This document shows positions 12,922-25,045 of a stretch of DNA of 64,000 nt, piece after piece. Source of the stretch: Benincasa hispida (lineage: Eukaryota; Streptophyta; Magnoliopsida; Cucurbitales; Cucurbitaceae). Below the pieces are notes generated by a model. That model worked only from the letters and a program-made list of their open reading frames with translations. It made no database searches and was not told where the DNA came from. Position 1 is the first letter of the stretch. The number at the start of each line of letters is the position of its first letter. Where the stretch lies: positions 24,445,330 through 24,509,329 of the forward strand of contig NC_052350.1 in the NCBI RefSeq assembly GCF_009727055.1. The letters run 5' to 3'. The position numbers were made by a program, and so were the translations under genes.

Positions 12922-13060
12922 ATTACCAACTCAACTCAACTTAACTCTACGTGCCAACGCCCCTTTAAATATAGTTGCACAGTTGGGGACGGTGAAACCA
13001 ACTTTTTATGTCTTTGAGATATGATACCCAAGTTGGTGACTTGGTAACAATATTGTACGT

Positions 13061-13212
13061 GCCCACAATTTCCCCACCTCGCTTCCATCTCCACGTGTGA
13101 CATTCAAGCTGTCACCGCTGCCAAAGTCGCCTCCATGGAAATTCCAAATTCCCCATCTTTTTCCTCTTTCATGCCAGAGGAACTGAGTGAAATAGTCGAG
13201 CTTCCGACGTTG
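13061..13212 (+). pseudogene. 3' fragment of a DREB/ERF (AP2) transcription-factor gene
   Basis: Translation gives AHNFPTSLPSPR from 13061. After a one-base shift near 13096-13100 it gives DIQAVTAAKVASMEIPNSPS, then SSFMPEELSEIVELPTL ending at 13212. The last strand of an AP2 domain (LNFP), then DIQAAAAKAA and an acidic EELSEIVELPSL motif, is the usual C-terminal layout of DREB/TINY-type ERF proteins. The DNA-binding part of the AP2 domain is absent and the frame is broken, so this is a gene scrap lying between two retrotransposons. Recognition rests on motif memory, not on a search. Confidence 0.72.
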
Positions 13213-13543
13213 AGAACGAAGATCAATATTATAAAATTAACTTTTGTAATGAAGATTAGTATGAGATTAACTCATTTTGTAGAGAAAGAGAGGGAATGAG
13301 TATCTTATCTTTTTAATCTCTGTTTCGTGGCTAATTAATAGGAATCTTTGGAAAAGTCTTCTTAGTGAATGTAGGCTTATAATGACGAACCATTATAAGC
13401 TATTGTTATCTTCTTCTTTCCCTTCTGATTTTACTTGTTTAATTTGCCCCAAAGATGAAGTGCTTCACTGCCATTCTTTGATTTTCTCTCTCAATTTTGC
13501 ATGTCTCAAAGAGGATAAAATGCATTGTTTATGAATAAAAGAA
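13213..13543. other. Spacer between the ERF fragment and copia B
   Basis: AT-rich, with no reading frame or repeat that I can support. The last five bases, AAGAA (13539-13543), may be the left target duplication of copia B. Confidence 0.4.
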
Positions 13544-14028
13544 TGTTAAAATATGTAGCAACACTAACTAGTCTATAAGGTTCTTGAAGTATCTACCATA
13601 TGACATAAAAATGTAAATTAGATTTTTTAGAATTATGTTGTAGTATGAATAAATATCTCAAAGGAAAAAATCTAGAGTTATTCTAGAACAACCTTAGGTT
13701 TAAGGAATTCCTTTAGATAAGAATAAATTAAGAAATATCTAGATATTTAGAATCCAAAAATAATCTAGAGAGATCCTTTTGGTTGGACTCTAGGATCTCA
13801 TGCCTATAAATAGGAGGTGCAACTCCATTTGTTAACCAAACAAACAAAGAGAGGAAGAAAGAAAATCAAGAAAGTTAGAGAGAAACTTTGAGTAAAAAGT
13901 GAGTAAGTGTGTCTTGAGAGAGTGAAAGAGTATTCTCTCCAAAAGTGTCCATCTTTGTAAGTTCTTAATAAAAGCTTATTTCTTCAAAAGAGATTATCTC
14001 TCTTCCTTTTGTGCCAATTTCTCCAACA
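13544..14028 (+). repeat. Copia B 5' LTR
   Basis: 485 bp starting TGTTAAAATATGTAGC and ending CTCCAACA. Contains GCCTATAAATAGG (about 13801), a plausible promoter TATA box, and AATAAAAGC (about 13966), a plausible poly(A) signal. Aligns to 40755-41234. Confidence 0.92.
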
Positions 14029-14030
14029 AG

Positions 14031-14045
14031 TAGTATCAGAGCCAA
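14031..14045 (+). other. Copia B primer-binding site
   Basis: TAGTATCAGAGCCAA two bases after the LTR; one G-to-A change from the tRNA-Met consensus TGGTATCAGAGC. Confidence 0.85.
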
Positions 14046-14130
14046 GCTAGCATCGCATGTTGTGGTGGAGCTTCTGAAGATCGAGTATAGTTCGGGATTG
14101 TGAAGCTTGTTGTTTGGAACATAACTACTC

Positions 14131-15402
14131 ATGGAGTGCATTCATCACTACAAGATGATGGGAGACCTTTAAGTTGTTGGAGGAATCAAGAAGCTCGACA
14201 TTCAGAACTATAAAACATGGTCCACATGCGTGAAGTTGTATCTCTAAGGCTAAGACTTATGAGATGTTGTGGGAGGCACTGAAGTCAATCTACCTAAGAA
14301 TGCTGCCGCTTTGAAGAAATGGAATATCAAGGTAGATAAGACCATGTTTGTAATTAAAACGACAGTTGATGAAGAAATGTTGGAGCATATCAATATAGTG
14401 GAGATGCCTAAGAAAGCATGAAACATGTTTACCTCACTTTTCTCAAAGAAATATGATGCAAGAGTGTAATTTCTAGAATGTGCTCCTATAAATTGCCCAA
14501 AGGGAGATGACTATCAACCAATACTTCACCAAGGTAAAAACTCTATGCTGTGAAATCTCTGAATTAGATTCTACTTCTGCTATTTTAGAATCAAGAATGA
14601 GGAGAATATTATCCATGGTCTTAAACCTGAATGTAGAAGTTTTTATTGCTGCTATTCAAGGTTGGTAGTCCAACCTTTTTTGGTTGACCTAGAAAATATG
14701 CTTACAATCAAGAAGTATTGTCTAAGCAAAGGTCAGAGGTCATATTAAAGAGCAATAAGGAAGAAAATCTCTTTAGTGGCAAGAGAAAAGGTCATTCAAA
14801 ATATCAAAAGAAAGTAAGATAGAAAGACATGAAGAAACTCCAAAATGCTTTCAAGTATGGGAAGCTAGTAAAACTAATCAAAATCACGAGCATAGAAAAA
14901 AGGTGAATGTTATAACTATGGAAAGGTAGGTCACTATGCCAGAGATTGTCTTCGAAAGAAAAAGGCAGCAGAAAGCAATGCAGTCACCTTTCAGACTGAG
15001 AACATTAGTGAAGGAGAATGAGATGTAGAGACATGCTTTACAACAACAGATCCCAACCACCAGTCCACATTGAATGTGATGGAGAACGAAGTGTTGGATT
15101 TCCATGCAGAAGAGGTAAATTATGAAAATGATTGAATTATTGATTTGGATTACTCTAACAACATGACATAAGATAAGAGGAAAATAGAAAACACATCTGA
15201 GTACAAAGGAAGCGGAGTTCCTGTAACTACAAACAACTCGAAGTTGTCAATAGCCCACGTTGGCAAAACTATGATAATGCCTCGCTCCAATTCCAATCAA
15301 GTGGAATTGGAAAGCGTATTTATTTGCCTGGAATGAAGAAGAAACTTGGTGTCAGTATTTAATTAACATCAGCAGGCAAACTTCGTCGTGTTTGGACCTT
15401 AC
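14131..15402 (+). pseudogene. Copia B gag and protease remnant
   Basis: Starts at ATG 14131 (MECIHHYKMMGDL, then a stop). Gag blocks include GGIKKLDIQNYKTWST and CYNYGKVGHYARDC near 14910, a zinc knuckle whose second Cys has become Tyr. The protease site near 15130 reads IIDLDYSNNMT instead of a DSG core. Many stops interrupt it. The remnant ends at NFVVFGPY-like sequence where the nest begins. Confidence 0.82.
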
Positions 15403-15493
15403 TGTTGGTGTTGATGCCCCAAAGTCTCGTGTCCTGTAGTTTGTAAACATTTTGAACGAACACTTGTGATGCATAATATATGATATTTACTTC
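15403..15493 (+). repeat. 91-bp copia LTR tip in the orientation opposite to copia C
   Basis: Begins TGTTGGTGTTGATGCCCC and continues through GTAGTTTGTAAACATT. This is the outer tip of the same LTR family whose start, on the minus strand, lies at 39452 and 21445. It is cut off at 15493 by the TG of the gypsy LTR. It therefore points inward from the left border while copia C's own tip points inward from the right border. Confidence 0.75.
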
Positions 15494-17522
15494 TGTCACA
15501 CCTCCTCCTAGATTACCCTCTTAATCTAAAAGAGGATATGAACGCGGTAGTTGCTAGCCCTGCTGCCATCACCCACCACCTTAGCCCTCTAATCTAAATG
15601 CCAACCTGTTAAACATTAATAGGGTATGCATATGGTATGCCTCCTTAAGATTCTACAAAATATTATATAAACACATGCATACAGCCATGATATAACATCT
15701 AAGGGGAGAAACATTCACAGATAGGCCCAAACATCTTTGACAAAGCTCTAGTCCCTCTCAAAACATGTGTACATAAATAAATCATCAACCTAAGTCTTCT
15801 TAATAAGCCGAGTCTTTCAGTGGCAAGCAACAGGAGGATCAATCCTGAGGAATCCGACCGCTACCTGAGAAGGAAAAACACAAAAATTAAGTGAGCTAGA
15901 AGCCCAGTGAGCGACTATAGAATCGTGTAACATCATGCATTATATCACTATAAACATGTAAATATACTAATGAGTATCTCAAGCAATTGTCTCTAAGTGT
16001 AGCTTTAAACCATTCTTAGACATCATCAAACATCATTATTCCCTAGTTGAGAACGAGCCTAAATGCTCTAGCTTCCAATGTTTAATACCGGCCTAGAGAC
16101 CCATACTTCGGTCTCTCATTCAGAACTGCCTACGTGCACGTGTCCATACAAAGTACCGTCATACCTTAGGTACTTCCGCTCAGATACCTTCTTAAATGTC
16201 CTTCGGTATCAAGTTGGTTAGGTACCTTCTCAAATGTCCTTCGGTACCGTGGTATTTTGTAGCATCAAGTTAATTTCTATTGCCTACCATCTACACAAGA
16301 ACTCATTCTCTCATAGCCTTCCTCTAGGAAGCATATTTCAACATTAGAAACTTAACTTTTGTAATGACTACATGACATACCTTGGCCTTTGTTACACATA
16401 TACAAGTCGGGAAACATGCGTTAAGTTATTCTCCAACCATTTATTGCTTGAAGGAGTATAAATTCATCATTAATGTCACTATAACTTACTTGATCTTATA
16501 TGCATAAGTATTGGAGACATTAATTCACTTAATCACTCACCACTCGTTAGGGCTCTTAACGGTTTATACGCCTCTCCTAGCTCTTCTTGGCCTGAAAGGA
16601 CATAATTCCCGATTAAACTACTTAGAATTCTTAGTAAAATACCTCAAATAGTTCATTTACTAAAGGAACTTTCATCAACAAAGACAGCTTTACTGGCGAG
16701 ATCCTCATGAGCGAGATCAACAAGATCCTCACGAGCGAGATCAAGCTTTTTCCTGGCAACTTTCATTCTAGCGATACTCACCTTACAATCGATACTCAGC
16801 CAAATTTCTAGCAAGATTTCCTTTTAGAGAGAGATCCTCATCACAAAATCAGTGAGATTTCCTTCATAAGCGAGATCCTCATTCCCATATCTCGCTATAA
16901 CTCTCCACGGTGAGCTGTATGCTTGTTCTTCCCAAGCAGCTATCTGCTTATGCACCGATTCCCTGTTACAATTTCAAAAATTCATAACTCAAAATCCAGA
17001 GCTCTTTTAAAAAAACTTTCTTCTACAAACTTATTTAGAATTGAGTTTTCTTACCTTAAAATTTCAGCTAAAAATTCCTTACATTTTGACCTGGATCTTC
17101 CAATCTTCACCTCGGGCCCTGATTAATCTGAGGTTCTGCCTCTTCTGATTCTCCACTTATGTTCTTCTCCTCTTGCAATCTTTCTTTGGCAGGACAACTT
17201 TGAAATCTAGATTCTCTCAGATTTCAAATGGCATCTATTTCACTAAGTTTGCTCATGTCAATTGCTGAAACCATGCTTTTGAAGTTTCACTTCCCTTTTA
17301 ATCTTTCTACCGCTTCCTGAGTTCAAAGAGTAGATAGCCACATCACCCCACACTTAGTGCCTTTAGCCAAACTAATGATTGAGTTTCTTCATTTAATATA
17401 TTTTCCTTCCATTTCGTCATAATCCCTATAAATAAACATGAATTTCTACTTAATAAATATGTAATATAACATTCCTTTGGCTAAACATGTTTATCTAGGG
17501 AACCTAGAGTTCGGGGATTACA
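15494..17522 (-). repeat. Gypsy chromovirus 3' LTR
   Basis: Plus-strand edges TGTCACACC (15494) and GGGGATTACA (17522) give TG...CA. Next to it, AAAGGGGAGATGAT (17523-17536, minus strand) is a good polypurine tract. Inside, degenerate repeats of a TACCTT...AATGTCCTTCGGTA block (about 16155-16250) and of GCGAGATCCTCA (about 16690-16880) are visible. No partner LTR exists in the window. Confidence 0.82.
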
Positions 17523-17571
17523 ATCATCTCCCCTTTAGAAGAAATTTCGTCCTCGAAATTTACCTGATATG

Positions 17572-19332
17572 TCATTTGAAAAGTTGAGGATATCTCTTTC
17601 TCATTTGCTCTTCAGGTTCCCAGGTTGATTCCTCGATTTCATGATTATGCCATAATACCTTCACCAAAGGAATGGTCTTATTTCTGAGTACCTGGTCTTT
17701 TCTGTCTAAAATCTCGATGGCCTCTTCCTCGTAAGATAAATCCTCTTTGAAAATTACTGGTTGTGCTGCTAGTATGTGCATAGGGTCAGACACATATCTC
17801 CTTAACATTGACACATGAAATACGTCGTGAATACGAGCTAGCTCAATCGGCAACTGCAATCTATATGCTGCTGGACCAACTCGTTCCACAATTTCATATG
17901 GTCCGATGTATCGTGGACTTAACTTCCCTTTTCTCCCAAACCAGAGAATTCCTTTCCATGGGGACAACCGAAGAAATACCTGATCTTCGATTTCAAATTC
18001 TAGTTCTCTTCTTCGCTTATCAGCATAGCTCTTCTGTCTATCGCGAGCCACCTTAAGATTATCCCTGATAATTTTCACATTCTCTGTTGTTTGTTGAACT
18101 AATTCTGGACCAAGTAATTGTCGTTCTCCGACTTCGTTCCAGTATACTGGGGTCCTGCAAGGTCGGCCGTACAATGCTTCATAAGGAGCCATTCCGATAC
18201 TAGAATGGTAGCTATTGTTGTATGCAAATTCAGTCAACGGTAAGTGTGTATCCTAACTTCCTTTGAATTGTAACACACAAGTTCTTAACATATCTTCCAG
18301 TGTCTGTATAGTTCTTTCCGACTGTTTATCTTTTTGTGGATGAAAAGCCGTACTAAATGCAATTTAGTGCCCATAGCCTTCTGTAAACTAGGCCAAAATT
18401 TTAAAGTGAACCTCGAGTCCCGGTCTGATACTATCGACACTGTAGCTCCATATTGACTGATTATCCTATCCACATAAATCTTAGCTAGACGATCTAGTGT
18501 AAAAGTAACTTTTACTGATATAAACTTGGCCGTCTTGGTTAGTCTATTGACTATTACCCAAATGCCATCGAATCCTGAGGGTGTCTTAGGCATTCCAAAT
18601 AGAAAGTCCATTGTCACATGCTCCCACTTCACTCAGGCACTGGGAGTGGATTGAGTAATCCTGCTGGTCTTTGTCACTCAGGTTTTACTTGTTGATAGAT
18701 TATACATCGATCCACATATTCTGCTCTGTCTCTCTTCATCCCAGGCCACCAACAAGATTTCTTCAAAGTTCTATACATCTTGGTGCTTCCTGGATGCATA
18801 GGCGGAACTATGTGCTTCCTCGGGAATGGCTTGTTTAAGCTATAGCTTGTTAGGCACACACATTCTCCCCTCTTTTTCTAGTACATTGTTTACTCCCAGT
18901 TGAAAGTCAACCCTGATGCCCTTACTTACATCATCAGCAATCTTCTGAAGATCAGGGTCTTTCAACTGATCCTGCTTAAGGTTTTCTACTAAGGTAGGCC
19001 TTATCTGGAAAGTAGGTATCATGCCTCCTGATAGTTCCACTGATAAGGCGATTCTAGAAGTCCTGAACTCCTGCAATAACATTCCTCTTATTGAACCAAT
19101 AACGGCCTTGGGTCCCGAGGATTTCCTACTTAGCGCATCAGCTACAACATTAGCCTTACCAGGGTGGTACTTGATGGAACAGTCGTAATCTTTAATCAAT
19201 TCAATCCATCTTCGTTGTCTTAGATTCAACTCTTTTTTATCAAAGAGATATTTTAGCTTTTGTGATCTGTAAATATTCGGCAGCGGTCTCCAAATAGGTA
19301 ATGTCTCCACAACTTTAAAGCCAAAACCACCA
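17572..19332 (-). pseudogene. Gypsy chromovirus RNase H–integrase–chromodomain remnant
   Basis: RNase H resumes at [12 protein letters not shown] and IFTDHKS (about 19310-19255), then a frame change, then [17 protein letters not shown] and [16 protein letters not shown]. Integrase has the zinc-finger end HPGSTKMYRTLKKSCWWPGM (about 18800) and the core WEHVTMDFLFGMP with IVSDRDSRFTLKFW (18632-18285). A further block, MTEFAYNNSYHSSIGMAPYE, opens 18237-17572, which ends in a chromodomain-like region (VLWHNHEIEESTWEPEEQMR) that in this clade steers insertion to chromatin marks. Stops and shifts between blocks make it inactive. Confidence 0.88.
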
Positions 19333-19440
19333 TAACAAAGGAAATCAAGAGACATACCTTTGAAGAATTCTTCTTCACGTATTCCCTTGATCTACACTGG
19401 TCAGGCATCCGAGTGAAGTCTTAACGATCATGAACGCAAA

Positions 19441-19870
19441 GAAACGAGGAGCAATTGTCTAGCAAACTCTCGCTCTCGTCACAATTGTCTAGTAAACTTT
19501 CACTCTCGTCATAATCACAAACTGTCTAATCCTTGAATGGCAACCCTCGACACTACCACGCGTAGCCTTAGTATTATCGGAGTGAGAATCTAGGAGGTGT
19601 GGGCTCTGTGTGAATTTGGTTAAGGGAAGGAGGATGTATACAATCGAGCTACACGATCGAGTAAGTAGGACAAAGGTTTGGTCTATCGTATAGACAGTGG
19701 GTACTCAATCGTCTAGCAAACTCTCGCTCTCATGAGCAATTGNGTCTATCGTATAGACAGTGGGTACTCAATCGTCTAGCAAACTCTCGCTCTCATGAGC
19801 AATTGTCTAGCAATCTCTCTCTCTCATGAGAAATCGTCTAGCAAACTCTCATTCTCCACTAGTAACCTCT
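19441..19870. repeat. Degenerate ~30-bp tandem repeats in the copia C LTR
   Basis: Units contain GTCTAGCAAACTCTCGCTCT followed by CATGAGCAATT or close variants, in about six to eight copies. The corresponding right LTR region (about 37590-37950) has fewer, more diverged units. Confidence 0.7.
19681..19805. repeat. Exact 62-bp tandem copies on either side of a single N
   Basis: Bases 19681-19742 and 19744-19805 are identical; position 19743 is n. The pattern fits two contig ends that overlap but were joined by an N instead of being merged. Confidence 0.9.
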
Positions 19871-21539
19871 CGCTCGTTTGTTTAGTCTCTTGAAAGGGCT
19901 ATCGTATAGCTTTCTTTCGCTCAATCGATTAGTAATGCAATAATGAAGCGATTATTCAAAAAATGAAAACTCATTTCATTCTGTTCTTTAGTTATTAAAA
20001 ACGAAAATTAACCTTTCACTAGCACGATTAATGAAGAGAAGAAATTACCAACTAAAACAATTATCTCATAAATGTTTTTATTATAAATAAATATAATAAC
20101 TAACTTATCATATTATATTTATAATCTATAGTTTTAATATCACGTCATATGTAATATTTAAACCATATTTCTTTTCTTCTTTATTTAATATAAATCATAT
20201 TTATATCAATTCTTCCAATTAATGTATCTAATACATCAAATCAATTATATCATATATAATTGAACCAATTTAGATATATCATATATAATCAAATTCCCTC
20301 TTGTTAATTTAAACACTTCAAACTAACCCAAAAACTAATTCTCAACTTGAATCAATTGAGCTACCAAGGGGACCTTATGAACCTACCTTAAAGCTCCAAC
20401 GGTAGGTGAATAACTAACCAATCTCTTTAATCACGATATTCACCATCCGTTAACTGTCGAGCACTCCACTAAAGACCGAAAATTGCACTTTTCACATAAC
20501 ATATATATTTCTGGGTCCATTGGATATAACCAATCAGCAGTACGATAACTCTTCACAGATTGCTCGTAACTACAGTTGGGCCAATTTACCATTTTGCCCC
20601 TGTAGTTACATCTAACTCCTTAAGTACCACAGATTCCTTTAATGAACAATACATCATAGTCCTACTATGAGTGAACACTTCTCGGGCCATGAGAAAGTGT
20701 GTGGCGCCACATTATTCAAGTCCTGGAATCAACCCTTAAGAGAGCAATCTATCTACTTAACCCTGCTTCAGGGAATGAGTGAACTTCTTTTTGTGTAGCT
20801 GAGTTCCCAACTCCTCAATCAGAAGAATTTCCAAAGTGGTAGGTTTGAGTCAGCAATCTGGCCACTCGCACCTATGCAAATCAAAGCGCCGCCCTCATAG
20901 GTAGGAGATCCCAACTCATTCAGGATTAAGGTCATGTTACCTATGGTCATCCTAGTGAAATGAAAGTCTCTATCATGAACGGCGTTATATAATGAGACTA
21001 AACATTTCGTGATCAAGTCTTATACAAACTCCTTTGTATAGGATACCTCCGCTCGTATATCTTCACATGAATGATCAGGATCAGACCATCTATAGCACTT
21101 TACAACACTTGTAACATCTACAAAGTGGGTCGTATCATAGTGTCACCAGGATAAGGTTTCCTTCCTTTATCTATATACTACAGACCATTTAGGTTATCAC
21201 TTAAGGCATGATCTACTTGTCTGTCTCCACATACATGCTTAAGTTACAACGATAACCAGGGATCTTAGTTTATTGGTTTATTGTTAATGGAACTAAAATA
21301 TCTCATATTTCATAGACAACAGTGAAGAAATTATCTCATATTATTACATCACATAAATTATCTCTTATTATTACATCACAAATGTTTGTTCATACACATG
21401 TTTACAAACCACAGGACCCCAAGATTTAAGGCATCAACCTCAACAATCTTATTGTCTTAAAGCAAGTGGGTGTACAAAATAAAAAAAAGTACAAAACAAT
21501 AAACTAGGGCACTAAGGCCTAGTACAAAATCTACCACTT

Positions 21540-23376
21540 GCCCTAGTCGAGCCGTGACGATCCCGTAGACCCATGCTCTATAGGTGACCCTAAAAAATTG
21601 TAGCCGTGAGAGCCTTCATAGACGGGTTAGCAACGTTGTGCTTTGAAGCTATCTTCATGACTATCACGTCCTCTCGATGCACAGTCTCACAGATGAGATA
21701 ATACTTTCACTCTATATGTTTGCTGCATTTGTGACTCCTAGGCTCCATGGAGTTCACCACAATACCATTATTATCACAATAAAAGGTGATGGGCCTAGAC
21801 ATGTCTGGAACAACTTTCAGATTAGTCAGGAACTTCTTGAGCTAAACAGCCTCCTTAGCAGCTTTACAAGCCGCTACATACTCGACCTCCATAGTCGAGT
21901 CAACGATGCACCTCTACTTAGTGCTTCTTCATACCACACCTCTGCCATTAAGAGTGAACACCGATCCTGAAGTGGATTCCAGGAAATGCGTCCCCTTACT
22001 AATCAAATCCTTATCAGTCTGAAAATCAGAGTCTACGTATCCAGTAAGGACCAAATCCTTAGATCCATAAACAAGCATGTAGTCCCTCATTCTTCGAAGA
22101 TACTTGAGGATGTTCTTGATGGTAGTCCAGTGACCCTGTCCTGGATTAAACTGATATCTACTTACTATCCCCACAGCGTAGCAGATGTCAGGTCTAGTAC
22201 ATAACATCGCATACATAATATTGCCAACGGTAGATGCATAGGGGACCCGTCTCATTTGCTCAACCTCTTAAGGCGTCTTAGGACACTGTTTCTTAGACAA
22301 TGTAACTCCATGCCAAAAGGCAGTAGGCCCCTTTTGGAGTTGTGCATCGAGTACTTGATCAACATCTTGTTAATGTACGATGCCTGAGACAGTGCTAGCA
22401 CTTCGTTCTTTTGATCCCGAAAGATCTGAATACCAAGAACAAACTGAGCCTCTTCCAAAAATTTCATTTGGAATTGGGTCGCTAGCCAGTTCTTAACTGA
22501 AGTTAGTAAACCTACATCATTCCCAATGAGTAGGATATCGTCTACATATAACTAGGAAAACTACTGAATTGTTGATGATTTTCTTATAGACACAAGGCTC
22601 ATCAACGTTTTGATCAAAGCCGTAAGATTTGATCGCAGTATCAAACCATATGTTCCAAGATTGAGATGCCTGTTTCAGTCTATAAATGGACCGATTTAGT
22701 TTGCAAACCTTTTTCTCTTGACCTTGGGCGATGAATTCTTTGGGCTGCACCATGTAAATCGTCTCCTTAAGATCATTTAGAAAAGCAGTATTGACATCCA
22801 TTTGCCATATCTCATAGTCATAATATGAGGCAATAGATAGGAGGATACAGATAGACTTCAACATGGCAACAAGCGAGAAAGTCTCATCATAGTCAACTCC
22901 TTCCACTTATGTATAACCCTTTGCCATAAGTCTAGCCTTGAAGGTTTGCACCTTCCCGTCAGCACCCCGTTTCCTCTTGTAGATCCATTTACAACCTATA
23001 GGTTTAACCCCATCAGGTTGATCTATAAGATCCCATACTGAGTTGAAGTACATAGACTCCATCTTAAGATCCATGACTTTAACCCATTTATCCTGGTCAA
23101 CATCCTCTATTGCCTTCTTATAAGACAATGGATCCTCAATCTCGCCATCGGCTACAATAGCCAAGATTTCAGTGAAACCCATATAGCGAACAAGTGGGTT
23201 CGCAACCCTCTCACTACTCCAGGTTCCCTCAACTCTTGAGGTAGATTTGACCTACTAGATGAATTTCCATTAACAACTCTTGTTGATGTAGCAGACCCTT
23301 CAACAACTCATGTTGAAGTTTCAGTAGTTTCGTTGGAAAGTTCACTCAACATGATTTTACTTCGTGGATTGTGCTC
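21540..23376 (-). pseudogene. Copia C RT and RNase H remnant
   Basis: From the right: SKIMLSELSNETTE linker, RT start with WDLIDQPDGVKPIGCKWIYK (about 23040-22990), DVNTAFLNDLKETIYM and IYRLKQASQSWNIWFD (22906-22517). The catalytic YVDD is present at 22537-22548 but lies in another frame. Then FLEEAQFVLGIQIFRDQ, RPDICYAVGIVSRYQ, and RNase H with LTGYVDSDFQTD (22255-21929). The RNase H end down to about 21540 is broken. At least four frame changes or stops. Confidence 0.88.
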
Positions 23377-25030
23377 TGATGCATTGTGAATATGAGGAAA
23401 TAATGGTGTATATTGCGATGGTAGTGTATGCGTTGCACATGCAAGTTTTCCTAGTAAAATCCAAGTATAAATCTTACTAGGTTTCCTGGTAAGCCCAAAG
23501 TCGAACACAAGGACTACTTGAGACAATAAGTTGGTTGGTATGTTTATTTAAAGTATAAATCCTATGCAGCAGAATTAAGAAAAGAGTTAATAACAGCGAA
23601 AGCTACAATGAGTATGCGAGGAACGGGTTGAGAATGGATTTAGCTAACACTTCCTAAGATTGCGTTCACGTTATGCGATCATGCTACACACATACAACAG
23701 CATGTCATCTCTCAATGCAATGCTATAGTTCCTCATTTTAAAACACATGCGATGTATACGATAATGTCTATAGGACTTATGTCTAAGCCTCTATTCTTGT
23801 CTATGCGATGATGAATGACACACACATACATAAGGTGACTGCATACCATCATATCCTATTTCTAGGGTGCATGCGATGCATGATAGCAAACAAAACTTAT
23901 CACTAAGTTTCTCTCTCTTGCTTATGTGGTTCTAATCTGACTTTCTCAAGCCTAGATTCTAACCTAACTCTCTCAAGTCTAGGTTTTTTCTTTAAACTAC
24001 TCTCTCAAGTATCTCTAAAGGGTGATGGACACATACATAAGACAAGATGATCGCATAAAATGAAGATCTTAGGTCATGCTAGCTAAGTGCTTCTCAACCC
24101 ATTCAGAAGTTTAGTTACTCATGCGCATTGTGAAGAGATTGAACAGATGTAGAGATGCAAATTCCATTTTGTAAATAAAATCAGAATACAGAATGACATT
24201 GGAAGTAGGGATAGGGAGCCTGGTAGCAATGTCTTGCTTTCCGAGGCTTTTACACCATGTTTTACTCTACTATGCCCGAAAGAATGTTCTTGCTTTCGCA
24301 AGAGTCGGCCCTCTCTCCATTCTCAATGCTTCCCGACAGTCTCTTGAGCTAACCAGGAACGATCTTTCGGCGTCTTCTCTCTTCGCTCACCTCTGCCTTC
24401 TAAGTACATGAATTATAGATTACAGATATCTATGATCTATCTTCTATGTATATGGAGGATGAGAACTCAAAAATTTTGAACTCTGAATAGAACTCCTTTA
24501 ATGAAGGTGGCCTTCGGTATTTATAGAGCTTCAGGTTGAAGAGCTTTTCTTTCAAATGATTGCAATGATGGGAAGTCACTAAATCTCTGTTTGATGTGCT
24601 GATTAATAGTCACCGAAAAGTTGAATGTACTTGTACAGTGTGTCGTTAATGGCTTGTCAACTAAATTCGGATTCAACCGTCGTCAGCTTTCTGTCTCATC
24701 ATGATTTATTAAGCTTTCATCTTGATGCGCCGTCTTTATGCGGACGCCTTCTTGAGAAGATCTTTGCAAGCGCATACGATCGCGTAACTTTGCGGTCGCA
24801 ATCTTCTAATGTGCTTGGGTGCCGCATACCTTGGATCGCAATTTTGCTTTTCACCAACACATTTTCCTACACAACATGTGTAAATTAGCTACTTTAATGC
24901 GGTGGGCACATGCGATCATAATATTCTCAACTTAATGCTTTTGGACACAATTTTGCATAATTTTACCGTCGCATTCCCACATTGTTTTCTATCTTTGCGT
25001 TGTAATAACGTGCATTTCTGCCCGTTATCA
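23377..25030 (-). repeat. Athila-like 3' LTR (full length)
   Basis: 1654 bp. Ends on the plus strand with GTTATCA. It includes about 0.8-0.9 kb (roughly 23965-24825) that is missing from the partner LTR. It is very rich in the word ATGCGAT. Confidence 0.9.
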
Positions 25031-25045
25031 CACCCCAAAATTTAA
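25031..25045 (-). other. Athila-like polypurine tract
   Basis: On the minus strand AAATTTTGGGGTG lies directly before the LTR start TGATAACGGG. Confidence 0.85.

Larger units (their letters stand above)
7297..12968. repeat. TIR-type repeat interrupted by copia A
   Basis: The left flank starts GGGTGTTTGGCACTCTAG, and the right flank (12927-12968), read on the other strand, is GGGGCGTTGGCACGTAGAG. Both outer ends thus share a GGGG.GTT.GGCAC terminus and GTTGG/GTTGAG words. Removing copia A joins the two sides at the duplicated ATTAC. This fits a non-autonomous DNA transposon of a few hundred bases. The superfamily (hAT-like by its terminus) is inference. Confidence 0.45.
15494..19332 (-). mobile_element. 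3' half of a chromodomain Ty3/gypsy element (chromovirus)
   Basis: Minus strand. In order from the right: RNase H C-half, integrase, chromodomain, polypurine tract and a 2.03-kb 3' LTR. Gag, protease, RT, the RNase H start and the whole 5' LTR are missing. At 19333 the sequence changes abruptly into the copia C LTR. The Tekay/Del-like lineage is inference from the chromodomain and the long LTR. Confidence 0.87.
19333..21445 (-). repeat. Copia C 3' LTR (outer 139 bp missing)
   Basis: Aligns with 37476-39452, starting at AACAAAGG and ending CTCAACA. Carries a tandem-repeat zone at 19441-19870 and an N-flanked duplication. Relative to the other LTR it has small indels, for example a CCTTTATCTATATA block near 21165 that is absent on the right. 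Confidence 0.9.

Noticed and set aside
19441..19870. Tandem ~30-bp repeats as a CRISPR array
   Set aside because: Units are degenerate with no unique spacers of constant length, and they lie in a plant LTR.
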